Assembly (NCBI GenBank): GCA_048213135.1 | Contig: PS015103.1 | Span: 57,856-120,562 of the forward strand | Reading direction: 5' to 3' | Length of the DNA stretch: 62,707 bases | Source: Reclinomonas americana ATCC 50394 | Lineage: Eukaryota; Jakobida; Jakobea; Jakobida | Shown here: one piece after another, positions 1-12,540 of the stretch | How the letters are laid out: the number at the start of each line of letters is the position of its first letter | Position numbering within the stretch: position 1 is the first letter of the stretch | The notes under the pieces: generated by a model | What the model saw: only the letters and a program-made list of their open reading frames with translations | The model's database searches: none | Told to the model about the DNA's origin: nothing | Translations under genes and position numbers: made by a program

Positions 1-123
1 AGAGAGAGAGAGAGAGAAGAAGAAGAAGAAGAAGAAGAAGAAGAAGAAGAAGAAGAAGCAGTGCATAAGGCGTGTCTTGAACGACTGACGTGCGACAATC
101 GCTGCGAGGCATCTTGTCACTCA

Positions 124-161
<38 letters not shown>

Positions 162-349
162 TTCGTACCCACACCTTTCCTTTCCTCCCCTTTGCCTCCC
201 TCCCTTCCGCATGCTCTTCTCGCTCACACTCCTCATGTCACTCACCCTTGCTTGCACCGCTGATTCACCTCCTCCTGGCATGTCTTGATCGAGACTTACG
301 GCTGTCACTGCAAGGCATCTTGTCACTCACTCACTCTCTCTCTCTCTCA

Positions 350-386
<37 letters not shown>

Positions 387-510
387 TCGTACCTACTCCT
401 TTCCTTTCCTCCCCCTTACCTCCATTCTCGCCCACGCTCCTCATGACACTCGCCTTGGCACGACTGATTCACCTCCTCCTTCCCTTCTCTCTCTCTCTCC
501 CTCTTTCCAG
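1..510. repeat. Simple repeats and a 206-bp tandem duplication
   Basis: The window opens with (GA)n then (GAA)n to about position 58. Two degenerate copies of a roughly 200-bp unit follow, starting near 109 and 315. Each has a CT run, a (CA)n run, 'cattcgtacc', a pyrimidine stretch, and 'gctgattcacctcctcct' or 'actgattcacctcctcct'. The region ends in a pyrimidine tract and CAG at 508-510, which reads as the acceptor of the first visible exon of the next gene, so this is probably an intron. No coding signal is seen. Confidence 0.7.
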
Positions 511-1903
511 GATGCATCGCCGTCGCGCTCGTCTGGAGGAAAAGCGACGTGCTGAGGCGCAGGCCGAGGCCGAGTCGCGCGCAGTGGCCGCTCGTCGCGA
601 GGTGCTCTTTGACTCGCCTCGTGCGCTGCTGGAGGCGTGGTTGGCGGAGCGTGATCGCGTGGCGTCGATGCTGGAGGGCGTGGAGGAGTTGTGGCATGTG
701 CGTGCGATCGCTGATACAGATGCTGTTATTTACCGATGTTGTCCCTCTTGCAAGTACGCCGTCCTTCGTTCTTTCCGTCTCTCCTGGAGATTGTTCTTCC
801 ACATCCTGATCTCGCTCTTGAGCCTGCGCTGTTGTCTGTACTTGACAGACTGTGCGTCACCTCTCTCCTCTTGTTCGGCATCCCACTTGCAGTTCTTCCA
901 CGTGCATTCTTGACACTTTGTTGTATGATGTGCCTCGTTCTTGCTTCCTTCTACGACAGCCATTGCTTTATCTCTTTCCTCTCTTCAGCATGATAGCAAC
1001 GACGATTGCTCCCGCATCCGGTTCTCATTCTGAGAGAGCAGAAGGAGAAGACTTGGAGTGGAGCGATTGACAATCACCAACACTCATTCTCTACCCTTTC
1101 ACACAGTCTGCGCCCCTGCCTTGCACTCCCACGAATCTCTTGTGTGTCAACCTGTGCATCACGGACGCCTCTCTCCGTGTCTCTGCGCCCTGCATCACAA
1201 TTAGGTCGTGCCTTTCTTCATTCCCCATTGTTCGCCAGCTTGTGCGGCATCTGTCTCGCGCATTCCTTTGCCACTTGTAGCCATATGCATCTTCTCTTTC
1301 CCTATCCCAACCTTCTCTCTCCCTTCTCCTGACAGACGAGCCTCGAATCCGAGGGCGGCCGCCTCGCCTCCCTCCGCAACGTGGCCATTGCATACATCAA
1401 GGAGATTGTGGACAGCGGTCGCATCGCCCAGCACCCGGAGATGGCTCTCCTGCTCAGTCTTCCCGAGCTCTCCGGCATCTTTCCCGAAGTGCGCCGTTTC
1501 TCACTGATTGGACTCGCGGCTGCCTTTGCGGCGGCGGCCGCCAGTGAGGCGACAGGCGGGACTGGTGTGTTGTTTGGCAAGAGGGGAGTTGTGCATATAG
1601 TAACTCACGTTGCTTCAAACGCAGACTCGGGTTCAGCAGCTGCCGGCGACAAACCAAGAGTTTCGTGAATCTTTTCTTCGCTCTGCTGCGATTCTCGCTC
1701 ACCATTTGCGTTCCACAGCCACGCTCTGTTGCGCTCAGTTCCGATTGACAGTTTCCAAGACTCTATACTCACTCTCAGCGTTTCTCTTGTCTCGTTTGGC
1801 AACAGAATTCGGGAAGAGCAGTTGCGTGACTACCCACACATGGAGATCATCCAGTCCAGCTCTTTCACTCATATGTCTACGAGGCGCACTCCCCTTGACT
1901 GTC

Positions 1904-1957
<54 letters not shown>

Positions 1958-4900
1958 NNNNNNNNNNNNNNNNNNNNNNNNNNNNNNNNNNNNNNNNNNN
2001 NNNNNNNNNNNNNNNNNNNNNNNNNNNNNNNNNNNNNNNNNNNNNNNNNNNNNNNNNNNNNNNNNNNNNNNNNNNNNNNNNNNNNNNNNNNNNNNNNNNN
2101 NNNNNNNNNNNNNNNNNNNNNNNNNNNNNNNNNNNNNNNNNNNNNNNNNNNNNNNNNNNNNNNNNNNNNNNNNNNNNNNNNNNNNNNNNNNNNNNNNNNN
2201 NNNNNNNNNNNNNNNNNNNNNNNNNNNNNNNNNNNNNNNNNNNNNNNNNNNNNNNNNNNNNNNNNNNNNNNNNNNNNNNNNNNNNNNNNNNNNNNNNNNN
2301 NNNNNNNNNNNNNNNNNNNNNNNNNNNNNNNNNNNNNNNNNNNNNNNNNNNNNNNNNNNNNNNNNNNNNNNNNNNNNNNNNNNNNNNNNNNNNNNNNNNN
2401 NNNNNNNNNNNNNNNNNNNNNNNNNNNNNNNNNNNNNNNNNNNNNNNNNNNNNNNNNNNNNNNNNNNNNNNNNNNNNNNNNNNNNNNNNNNNNNNNNNNN
2501 NNNNNNNNNNNNNNNNNNNNNNNNNNNNNNNNNNNNNNNNNNNNNNNNNNNNNNNNNNNNNNNNNNNNNNNNNNNNNNNNNNNNNNNNNNNNNNNNNNNN
2601 NNNNNNNNNNNNNNNNNNNNNNNNNNNNNNNNNNNNNNNNNNNNNNNNNNNNNNNNNNNNNNNNNNNNNNNNNNNNNNNNNNNNNNNNNGAAGACTGTAC
2701 GTGTGCGCGCATGGCATGTGAGGGAGAGAGTAAGTGATTGGCACCGTGAGTGTGCTAGTTTGTATGATCGTGATGGTGAACGTGAGGAAGACCGTGCGTG
2801 TGCGCGTGGCATGTGAGGTAGAGAGTAAGTGATTGGCACCGTGAGTGTGTGCGCACATGCTTGTTTGTGTGCCTGTATGCGTGTCTGTGTGCGCCTTATT
2901 ATCGAAACTCCTTTCCCCAAACTTGTCTTGCCTCTCTGTGTAGCCCTCATTTCCCTTCCTTTCTGTCTCCTTTTTTTTGCAGTCCCGCCGCCGCGACCTG
3001 GACGCACCGGCCTCCTGGGAAGACCTCGACCGCGAACGCGCCCTGGTCGCCACCGCCGACTCCACCCTACTGCTGACCATTGCCACCGCCGACGCCGTGT
3101 GGGAATCGTGGCACATTGCCAAGGAGATGGAGGAGCTCTGCTTGCCACCGCTGCAGGATCCAGCCGAATTGGAGACGGAGCTGACAGAAGCACTGCAACG
3201 CATCGTGTCTCGAGTTGCGCTCTCTTCCGTCCGCTCTCCTTCTGTCTCTTTCTTTCAGCTTGAGACTAGTCTGACGCTTCTCTCCTCCCCCCCCCCCGCT
3301 ATATCATCCCCTTCCGTCCTCTCCTTCGCCTTGTCGTTTCCCCTCCGTTATCCCTGTCCATCTTCCATCCATCTTTATCAAATTTATCTTCCGCTCGTCC
3401 CTTCCCTTACCCTTTGCCTGTATCCGTCGTTCCTCTCTTTCTTTTCTCTCTTTCTTTCCCGTCTTTGCCATGTGTATTCCCGCACCGTTTTCGCTGTTCT
3501 TCTGTCATACCTCCTCCTTCCATGCAGTCTTCCCTCTCCTTCCATCTCTCCGTTTGATTGCCCTCCCCCCATCCCCTTCCGTCTTCCACCCTTTCCTCTT
3601 CTCAGTCCCTCTTCCCTCACCCCCCTTTCCCTTCTCCTTTTCTCCTCCCCCCTTCCCTTTCCCTTCCCCGCATCCCTTCCCTTTTCCTCTTTCCCCTTTT
3701 CCTCACCCTTCCCCCTCACGTGCAGGCCACCGCCCGCCTCCTGGAGGTCCGCGGCGACCCCGTAGCCCTCACCGCCGTGCTCCGCACCCTAGCCTTTGTC
3801 AGCACCGTGCTGGTGGACACGGGCACCTCGCACGCCGAGGTCTTTGGCGCCTCCTCCAGCAGCTGGTTCAAGCACTGGCTGTATCAGCGATTGGCCGACA
3901 TTCGCGACGATCCGCACATCTCGGTGCACGCGCGCACCACGGCCGCGTACACGCTGCAGGCGCTGCTGAGCACGTACGCCGTCAACTCGGACCTGCGTTT
4001 CGATCTCGGCCGCGTGCACCGCTCCATGACCAACCTCACCGCGCCCACCACCTCCTTCCGCAAGCGCTTCCCGATGCAATTCGTCGGCAACTCGTCGGCG
4101 CCGGCCGATCACCCGCTGAGTGCGTGGTACGTCGACACGCGACGTGTGTGGTGCCAGTGCGAGATTGTGCGTTTCCTCGACCGCACTCTGTCGCACAACG
4201 AGGCGGTGGCGGCGTGTGACGAGCTGCAGAACATGATTCGCACTTCGTATCACCTGAACCAGACGCCGTGGGTGAGTGTTTTCTTTGCGGTGAGGGAGCG
4301 AATGGTAACTCTCGGTGGCTCGCTCACTTCGCTGCCCGCCAGTTTCTCTGTTGTGCCATTGACGGCCTGGTGTGGCTCTCTGTCGGCTGCTCCATGACGG
4401 CACTGCGCAACTCGGCCGTGCGTACCATTGGCGCCATTCTCGACGACGAGGCCACGTACGGCAATGATCCGGCTGTGCGGTGCAAGGTGAGTGAGGTTGC
4501 ATACACACACGCGCGAACACAGATCACCACCTACGCGTCCACGAACAGAGGCACACGCCCTCTCTCACACACACTCACGCACACACATGTGCATGCATGC
4601 TCATCCGCACGAACACATTCATGCGCACATTCAGACACACATAAACACAGGAATGGCACACACGCACAGAGCCTCGCAAGGTACACGCTCTAATGCTCAC
4701 TCATGAACACGCATCCTCACATACCCTCTCGCATACACACACACTGTCTCTGTTGCACATCATTTTGTCAATCTCCTCATTTTCTCTTCTATGGTCTTGT
4801 CACGCGTATGCTGTGCTGTGTACACGCATACGCATGTCAACACATGAACAGGCTCTCCTGCACACACACACACACACACACGCGCGAACACACACACACA

Positions 4901-7900
4901 CATAAACACAGGAACGGCACACGCAAGATACTCGCACAAATTCACGCTCATGAACACACATCCTCACAAGCAGACGCGCGCCGTCTCGCACACAGACCCG
5001 TACGCATACGCACAAATCAGTCTCACTCTTCTCTCTCGGTTACACGTCTCCGTGTCAATCTCCTCGTTTCTCTTCACACGTATGCTGTGCTGTGTACATG
5101 CATACACAATGCAAACATGAACAAGCCCTCATGCACACACACACATGCACGCACATACACGCATACTGTCTCTCTCTCCGTGCATCACATCTCCATCCCC
5201 TCATTTTCTTCTATTGTCTCTTCCTCATCCTCTTTCCCACCCTCTCACCTTCTCGATACGCAGGCCATCTCCGCCCTTCGCATGCTGGACAACCCCGGCT
5301 CCCCCTGCGCGGTGGCCGTGTTCGAGATCATTGAGCGACTGAAGGAGGCGGCGGAGACGAAACCACGCAAGACGTTCCTCTCGCGTCTGCGCAACCTCGC
5401 CGGTCACCACTCGGCCGCCGACCATGAGCGACAGTTGCTGCACGAGCTGGTCGAGGACCTCGGCGACAATGTGTACCAGTCGGGATTTGTGCCGATGAGT
5501 GAGGATGTTGCGTTGGCACGCTTGCAATCCATTCTTGCTGCCTTTTCTCCTGATCTCACCCCTTTTCTCTCCGTGTCCCTCTCTCGTTCTCTCTTGTGAC
5601 CGCTGTCCATTCCCCTTCCTTACCTCGATCAGGTCGGCGACCAACTGCGCCTAATGTCCGACGTGCGAAGTGTGGAGCAACTCGAGCTGGAGCTGATGCA
5701 CAAGGCGGCGGAGAATGCCATTCCCACCGAGGCCGTCAGCCCCACCTCCAGCGCCATGCCGATGCAGCCGAAATGGGACTCCTCCAAGGAGCGCACCTAT
5801 GTGCAGCTACCGGCGTTTGAGATTGACCGTGCCGAAGACGCGGCCACCAACGACGTGGTGTTGTCGTGCATGGAGTTTGTGCATCGCTTCTTCCGCGGTC
5901 AGTATCCAGCCTCGCACCCGATGGCGGTGATTTTGGGACCGCCCGGCTCGGGCAAGACGGCGGTGAGCTTGGAAATCGAGCGGCAATTGTGGGTCGAGCA
6001 CGACCAGCACGGCAACGTGGTGCCGTTGTGGATCGACGTGTCGGCGTGCCAGCGACTGAACGGCGACGTGTCGGGTGCCGTGCGACGCGCCCTTGAGTTG
6101 TACATGACCGAGACCGACGACGAGCATCCGGATGCGCGCTCCGTCGACGCCAATCACTTGACGCATGTGGCGATTCTCGATGGGTGGGGCGATCTGATGG
6201 ACGCCGAGGAGAAGTTGCTCGACGACGCGGTGGAGTGGGACAGCTGGATTCCGTGGCGTTTTTGTGTGATTGTCACGTGCCGCTCCGACGCCTACCAGCG
6301 CATTCTCACGCGCCATCCGCTGCGTGGCGGCTTTGACCGCGCCTACCTCAAGTACTCTCTTGGCGAGTTTGAGGAGCCAGAAATTGGCGCGTGGGTGACA
6401 CAGGAGCTGCCGTCGCCGCAGGTGGGTGGAAGATGGGGATGGAGGAAGGATGAGAGGGAGAGGGAGGGATGAGAGACGGAAACGAGGGTTGAAGGCACAG
6501 CTGCCACAGCAGAGATTGTTTGTGTCGAGGGCTGTTTGACGATGGGAAAGGGCACGAACACTGAACGTCTGCCATTCCTCTCGCCGTGTTTTGAGAAGAG
6601 GACTTACGCCACAACAGCAGCAGTTTTGATAGTTTTTTGGCATGGTCTTAAGGGCATTTTCGTCTGTCACTCCTCCATCTGAGAGAGAGAGAGAGAGAAA
6701 GAAGATGAAGTGGGGGTCAACATTGCTTGACAAAGCTAAAGCTGCCAGTTTGCCAGTGAGGCGCAAATACTTAAACATCAGTCATTCTTTCTCACTGCTG
6801 CTTTTGTCTGTTTGTGTGAGTTGGGCAAGCGAGGAGGGAAGAAGGCGAGAGAGACAGAGAGAGTGAGAGGGAGACAACATGNNNNNNNNNNNNNNNNNNN
6901 NNNNNNNNNNNNNNNNNNNNNNNNNNNNNNNNNNNNNNNNNNNNNNNNNNNNNNNNNNNNNNNNNNNNNNNNNNNNNNNNNNNNNNNNNNNNNNNNNNNN
7001 NNNNNNNNNNNNNNNNNNNNNNNNNNNNNNNNNNNNNNNNNNNNNNNNNNNNNNNNNNNNNNNNNNNNNNNNNNNNNNNNNNNNNNNNNNNNNNNNNNNN
7101 NNNNNNNNNNNNNNNNNNNNNNNNNNNNNNNNNNNNNNNNNNNNNNNNNNNNNNNNNNNNNNNNNNNNNNNNNNNNNNNNNNNNNNNNNNNNNNNNNNNN
7201 NNNNNNNNNNNNNNNNNNNNNNNNNNNNNNNNNNNNNNNNNNNNNNNNNNNNNNNNNNNNNNNNNNNNNNNNNNNNNNNNNNNNNNNNNNNNNNNNNNNN
7301 NNNNNNNNNNNNNNNNNNNNNNNNNNNNNNNNNNNNNNNNNNNNNNNNNNNNNNNNNNNNNNNNNNNNNNNNNNNNNNNNNNNNNNNNNNNNNNNNNNNN
7401 NNNNNNNNNNNNNNNNNNNNNNNNNNNNNNNNNNNNNNNNNNNNNNNNNNNNNNNNNNNNNNNNNNNNNNNNNNNNNNNNNAACGTCACAGCAGAAGTTT
7501 TTCGGGATGCGACTGCGTCTGCCATTCTTTGACCAGTCTGCACGTGTATGTGTGTCTTAGCCAAAGGAGAAGGGAAGAAGTCGGGGAATGCAGAAAGAGA
7601 GAGAGAGCATGAATTGCTAAAGATGCCTTGTTGGCATGGTTCGTGTTGACTTCTGGGATTGTTTCGTGAGAGCGGGACGAATGGGATTATCTGTCACTCT
7701 TCTCTCTGTTCGTGTTCGTGTTTCTGTCAATAACGAAGCATGCACTGTCAGAGATGCCACGCTTCTCTCTGTGCTGTCGTGAAAAGAGCGATATCTTCCT
7801 CCTCACTTCCCTCTCTCTCTCCCTTCTCATTTTCCCTCCCTCCCACCCTTCGCAGTCCGACGAAGTCCTCCACCGCCTTCCCCTGATTCCCGGCCTGCTA

Positions 7901-10900
7901 ACGACGGTGACGCGCCCGCTGTACCTCTCGCTCGCCATCTCCGCGCTGCCACTCCTCGAGCACTTCCACCAACAGCATGCGCGCCACGTGGTCGGTGCCA
8001 CCGACGTCATGAACGCGTACATGACGCAGTGGTTTGCCGACGAGTACCCTACGTATTGTGGCTTGATTGGCTCGCCATCGGCCGCCATTCGCGCCGGAAG
8101 CGATGTAATCTACCAGTCCATGGGCTCGGGCGACGAACCGGACCAGCTGGTCAACTTTGCGGAGCGACTGGCCTTTGCCATGACGCTGCGCGGCCTCACG
8201 TCGATCAGCCCCGAAGATGATCCGCAGGTGTGGAACACGTGGTTTGAGTTTTTCATGAACCCCGAGGTGGAGATTGTGCCACCGCGCTCCTCGGCGTCGC
8301 CGCCGTCGGTGGAGAAGATATTGGTGAGTCGACAACCGACCCTCTTCTGTCTCTTTCACCCTGTTCAGGTTTCGATTGCTCTATTGTCGATTTTCGTTGC
8401 TTTCTCTTTCGTGCTCGCATTCCTGTCGAGGCAGCACCTTGTTCTTGTTTGCCATCGACGTTATTCTGTCGTGTTTTATCTCTCGTTACCACGACCGTAT
8501 GCGGACAACACATGACTCCTCCCTTGTCGTGTTCAGTAGCCAGCCTCACTATGTCTTCCTGTCATCCTTATTTCTCTCCCGTCGTCTCCTTTCCATACAC
8601 CCGTGTTTCTTCTCCCTTATCCCATCATGCTCACCCTCCTGTGCCAAACGTTATCAATGTTCCCGCCTTTCCCCCTTCCGTCCTCCTATCTTGAACCCTT
8701 CCCTCTATCCCTCTTTCCCCTCTCTCTCTTCCTTCTTTCCCCCTTTCCCCTCTTTCTGCTCTCTTCCCCTTTCCCTCATTCCCCTCTCTCCCTTTCACCT
8801 CTCTCCCTTTCCCCCTTTCCCCCTCTCTCCCTTTCCCCCTTTCCCCTTTCCCCCTTTCCCCCTTTCCCTCACTCCCTTCCCCCTTTTAGCTGTACTGCCG
8901 CGCCTCCCCCGTCGGCTCCGCACACCGCCACAGCGACGACGACAAGGGCCTGTACCACTTGCTGTACGCCGCCATCCCCCTGCTGCGCTGCGACGACGGC
9001 AGCCACATCCGATTCGTGCACAAGAGCGTGCAGGAATACCTGGCCGCCTGCTCGGTGGCGCGCGAGCTGGCACGCCACTTCCACATCATGTACCCGTCGG
9101 CATCGTCGCCGACCTCACTTCGCGAGCACGGCCATTTGTCGGTCGTGCCGTCGGGCGAGGTTCCGAAGTCGCCCACTCATCGCATGGCGGCGAACGATCC
9201 GTTCTTTGCCATGTGCACGCGCGGTCGCTTCAGCAAGCGGTCGTTTGCCACCGAGCCGGCTGTGTTGCACTTCCTCTCGGATATTTTGACGCGCATCCAA
9301 CTGGTCACGGGCCTGTTTGGCGGCGACTGGAGGCAGTTTGGTGAGTGGGCACGGCGCGCAACTAGCGCAAAGATGGAGACTGATCTCAGTGTGTATGTGC
9401 AGTGCTTACGCTGCTGCGCACGGCCACCGATCGCAGTGAATTGCCAGTGGGTGCTATCGGTGCCAACTGCCTGGCGCTGCTGTGCATTGCCGATTTTGAT
9501 TTCCGTGGATGCGATTTGCACGGCATTCAAGGTTTGCGCACATTCTCTACTCTCTGTCTTTGTGCGCGCGCATGTGACTTACTCACGTCGCCGTACAGCT
9601 CCGCGAGTGGACCTCAGTCGCGCTCGCATGTCATCAGTCAACCTATCCGGTGCCGATCTCACTCGCGCATGCCTGGCGGGCGCCGATCTCACCGACGCCA
9701 ACTTTCGTGGCGCCTGTTTGCGCGACGCCATTTTCATGCAGGATCCTGAGTTGACCACGCATCAGGCACTTGGTGAGTGTGAGCTTGAAGTGAGAAAGAC
9801 TAGCAGATTGCGTCGCGTGCTGCCGGTCTGCGTTTCCCTGCCATTGTCTTCTTTATGTTCACCGTGCATCCCTGTTCTCGCTGTTCTTCTATTCTTCAAC
9901 ATCCTCTTCCTGTTCTTGATTCTTCTCAACTTCTTCGTATCTCTTCCTCTTACGCTAGATCCGCTTTTCTCCTTTCTCTGTTCCTCTTCCTCTTTCTCTT
10001 TCTCTTTCTCTTTCTCTTTCTCTTCCTCTTCCTCTTCCTCTTTCCTCTTCCTCTTCCTCTTCCTCTTCCTCTTCCTCTTCCNNNNNNNNNNNNNNNNNNN
10101 NNNNNNNNNNNNNNNNNNNNNNNNNNNNNNNNNNNNNNNNNNNNNNNNNNNNNNNNNNNNNNNNNNNNNNNNNNNNNNNNNNNNNNNNNNNNNNNNNNNN
10201 NNNNNNNNNNNNNNNNNNNNNNNNNNNNNNNNNNNNNNNNNNNNNNNNNNNNNNNNNNNNNNNNNNNNNNNNNNNNNNNNNNNNNNNNNNNNNNNNNNNN
10301 NNNNNNNNNNNNNNNNNNNNNNNNNNNNNNNNNNNNNNNNNNNNNNNNNNNNNNNNNNNNNNNNNNNNNNNNNNNNNNNNNNNNNNNNNNNNNNNNNNNN
10401 NNNNNNNNNNNNNNNNNNNNNNNNNNNNNNNNNNNNNNNNNNNNNNNNNNNNNNNNNNNNNNNNNNNNNNNNNNNNNNNNNNNNNNNNNNNNNNNNNNNN
10501 NNNNNNNNNNNNNNNNNNNNNNNNNNNNNNNNNNNNNNNNNNNNNNNNNNNNNNNNNNNNNNNNNNNNNNNNNNNNNNNNNNNNNNNNNNNNNNNNNNNN
10601 NNNNNNNNNNNNNNNNNNNNNNNNNNNNNNNNNNNNNNNNNNNNNNNNNNNNNNNNNNNNNNNNNNNNNNNNNNNNNNNNNNNNNNNNNNNNNNNNNNNN
10701 NNNNNNNNNNNCTCCTCTCCTCTCCTCTCCTCTCCTCTCCTCTCCTCTCCTCTCCTCTCCTCTCCTCTCCTCTCCCCTCCTCCCTCTCCCCTCCCTCTTT
10801 TCCTCCCCCTTCCCCTTTCACACCCCTCCCCCTAAATCTTCCCCTTATGATGCAGTGTCGTGCGTGGCCTTCTCCCCCGACGGACGGTGGCTGCTGACGG

Positions 10901-12383
10901 GCTCATACGACGCCACATGCGCCCTGTTCAGCGTCATCACCGCCGAAAGAGCGCTGACCGCTCTCGGACACACTGGCGCCGTGCAGTGCCTGGCGTGGAG
11001 CACTGATGCCACCCTGTGCGTGACTCGCCTGCCTCGCTCTTCACCTTGATAGGCACTCATTTCGACATGTGTGCAGATGCGCCTCGGGCGGATTCGATCG
11101 CCACTTGGTGATCTACCGGTTCCACTTGGTGGACGACGGTATGACGCCGGTGCTGACTGTGACGCATGACGAGGCCAGTGCGCACCAGGCACCGCTGCAC
11201 GCATTAGCCTTTACGCCCGACGGATCACACTTGGCGACCACGGGAGCCGACCAGGTGTGTGTGTGTGCGTGGGAGCGCTTACTCGCCGCACAATCGTCAA
11301 AACTGACTTGGTTGTCGTGTGCAGAATGTCAAGATATGGCGAGTGCAAGCGAGCGGCACCATCACGCCGTGGAAGACACTGGTTTGTCTCTGAGATGACT
11401 GCGTGCAGAGCCGTCGTGCCTCTCACTCGCTTCCATCGCAGTCGGGCCACACCGACGTGGTCACGTCGGTGTGCTTCACGCACTCCGAGGACACTCTGAT
11501 GTGTGTGACTGGTGCGCTTTGTTGGCTGCGCAGCTGGTCATGTGAAAAATGCTCATGTTGCATGCACAGGCTCGTGGGATGGCTCATTAATCGGATGGGA
11601 CCCGATTCATGGCACGCGGCTGCGCTTCGTGCCCGCCAAGGGCAAGGTGAATTCGCTGTCGTTGAGAAAATCACACGGCAAGCTGGTGATTGTGGCAGCA
11701 TGTGAAGAGGTGAGCCTTTGCCTTTGCCTTGCTTTGCCTCCCTACCCGATGCCCTGATCTCATGAGCGGCCAGGCTGTCCAATCATTCCGAGTCAACGGA
11801 AGCAACATTCTCACCGACCACATCATGATTGGCCACCGAGTGGGCTCCTCGAGGTGCGGTCCATTTCTCTTCTGTTTCCTTGCAGTGTGTCTCACGCGTT
11901 TCGGTGCAGCGTCGCCACCGCGGCGCACGGCGAGTACGCTGTCACGGGCTCCAACTCATCCGAGCTGCTGGTGTGGCGCATGCGCGACGGATTGCTCTCT
12001 TCTGCAATGCAGGGGACCCCGGGAGGTGTCGAGGTGAGTGAATGTGGTGGGATTGAGTGCGATCGAAGTGCCAATCTGCTCACTTGCGTGCACAGTGTCT
12101 GTCCATGACTCCCGACGGTGAGTTTTCTCGACCGCTGTCCTAACTCACGTAATCTCTCTCACCCGTGCTGTTGTTCCTCTGTGCAGGCTCAATGGTGGCC
12201 GTGGCTGGCTGGGGCAACAGCGTGGTGCTCTTCACGGTGGTCGACGGTCGACTCACTGGATCACGGCAAATGTCGTCGGACACGGTGGTGTGCCAGCGTG
12301 CGAACTTTGCCGGGGCAGCGGTGTCGCCCAAGAACACGATTTTGTTGCAACAATTGGGCGCCGTGTTCAAGGACAAGAGGTAG
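511..12383 (+). CDS. NACHT NTPase with pentapeptide repeats and WD40 repeats
   Basis: Likely a STAND-class signalling ATPase: the NACHT domain switches on nucleotide, and the WD40 region is expected to sense ligands or partners. Exons as read: 511-697, 1336-1566, 1625-1659, 1806-~1905, 2983-3213, 3726-4271, 4343-4486, 5264-5506, 5633-6421, 7856-8323, 8890-9340, 9403-9531, 9599-9772, 10856-11015, 11077-11254, 11325-11381, 11442-11511, 11570-11709, 11774-11853, 11910-12033, 12096-12117, 12187-12383 (TAG). Walker A GPPGSGKT lies at 5936-5959, a Walker B-like ILDGWGDL near 6172, and the NACHT C-terminal motif FVHKSVQEYLAA near 9015. Pentapeptides (ANFRGACLRDA, LSGADL) are in 9403-9772, and WD blades (VAFSPDGRWLLTGSYD, TGSWDGSLIGW) follow. 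The N-terminal 5 kb is helical and unrecognised. Three N gaps interrupt introns and could hide exons. The first exon follows an acceptor, so the true start may be outside the window. Confidence 0.85.
1906..2982 (+). repeat. (GA)n intron with assembly gap
   Basis: Intron of the NACHT gene. A GTAAGA donor near 1906 runs straight into (GA)n, then N from 1958 to 2689, then two near-identical copies of an 80-90-bp unit ('catgtgagg..gagagtaagtgattggcaccgtgagtgtg') before the acceptor TTTGCAG at 2982. An exon hidden in the gap cannot be excluded. Confidence 0.6.
4487..5263 (+). repeat. Intron with (CA)n and a ~280-bp degenerate tandem duplication
   Basis: NACHT-gene intron of CA-rich sequence. 'gtcaatctcctc' followed by 'cgtatgctgtgctgtgtac' occurs near 4768 and again near 5053, each followed by a 'catgaaca' segment and a (CA)n tract. 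The flanking 'catgaacac.catcctcaca' blocks are also doubled. No coding content. Confidence 0.65.
6422..7855 (+). other. Intron between NACHT exons, with gap
   Basis: A GTGGGT donor follows 6421 and a CGCAG acceptor ends at 7855. N runs from 6882 to 7481. Both flanking exons are in phase 0, so the protein reads through if nothing is hidden in the gap. The visible sequence shows no convincing exon. Confidence 0.55.
9773..10855 (+). repeat. Pyrimidine intron with (TCTTCC)n, (CTCCT)n and gap
   Basis: This intron separates the pentapeptide exon from the first WD40 exon. (CTCTTT)n and (CTCTTC)n runs enter an N gap (10082-10711), and (CTCCT)n emerges from it. The flanking exon phases agree (phase 1), so direct joining gives an open frame. 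WD40 blades could be missing in the gap. Confidence 0.6.
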
Positions 12384-12540
12384 ATAGCGCAAAAAAAAAA
12401 AAACAAGAGAAAAAACAAACACTGTTCGTTTATTTGTCAACCCAACACGTAATGTTTGCCTGCTTCTTCATGATTCGTTGTGCACTTTCGGGGGGGGAAA
12501 AAGGGAGAGTGCGAGAGAAAGAAAAGAGAATTATCCGGCC
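12384..12540. other. Convergent intergenic spacer, 157 bp
   Basis: This short spacer separates the TAG of the NACHT gene from the TGA of the minus-strand BEACH gene. It holds an A-rich stretch right after the stop (12392-12415) and a G run near 12490. No clear AATAAA is seen on either strand. Confidence 0.6.

Noticed and set aside
1820-1826. GTTGCG donor in the fourth NACHT exon
   Set aside because: GTAAGA near 1906 gives the same phase and a longer coherent peptide; left undecided and not counted.
1610-3203. Long ORFs of 300-440 codons spanning the N gap
   Set aside because: They are open only because N and (GA)n contain no stops; no protein motif is present.
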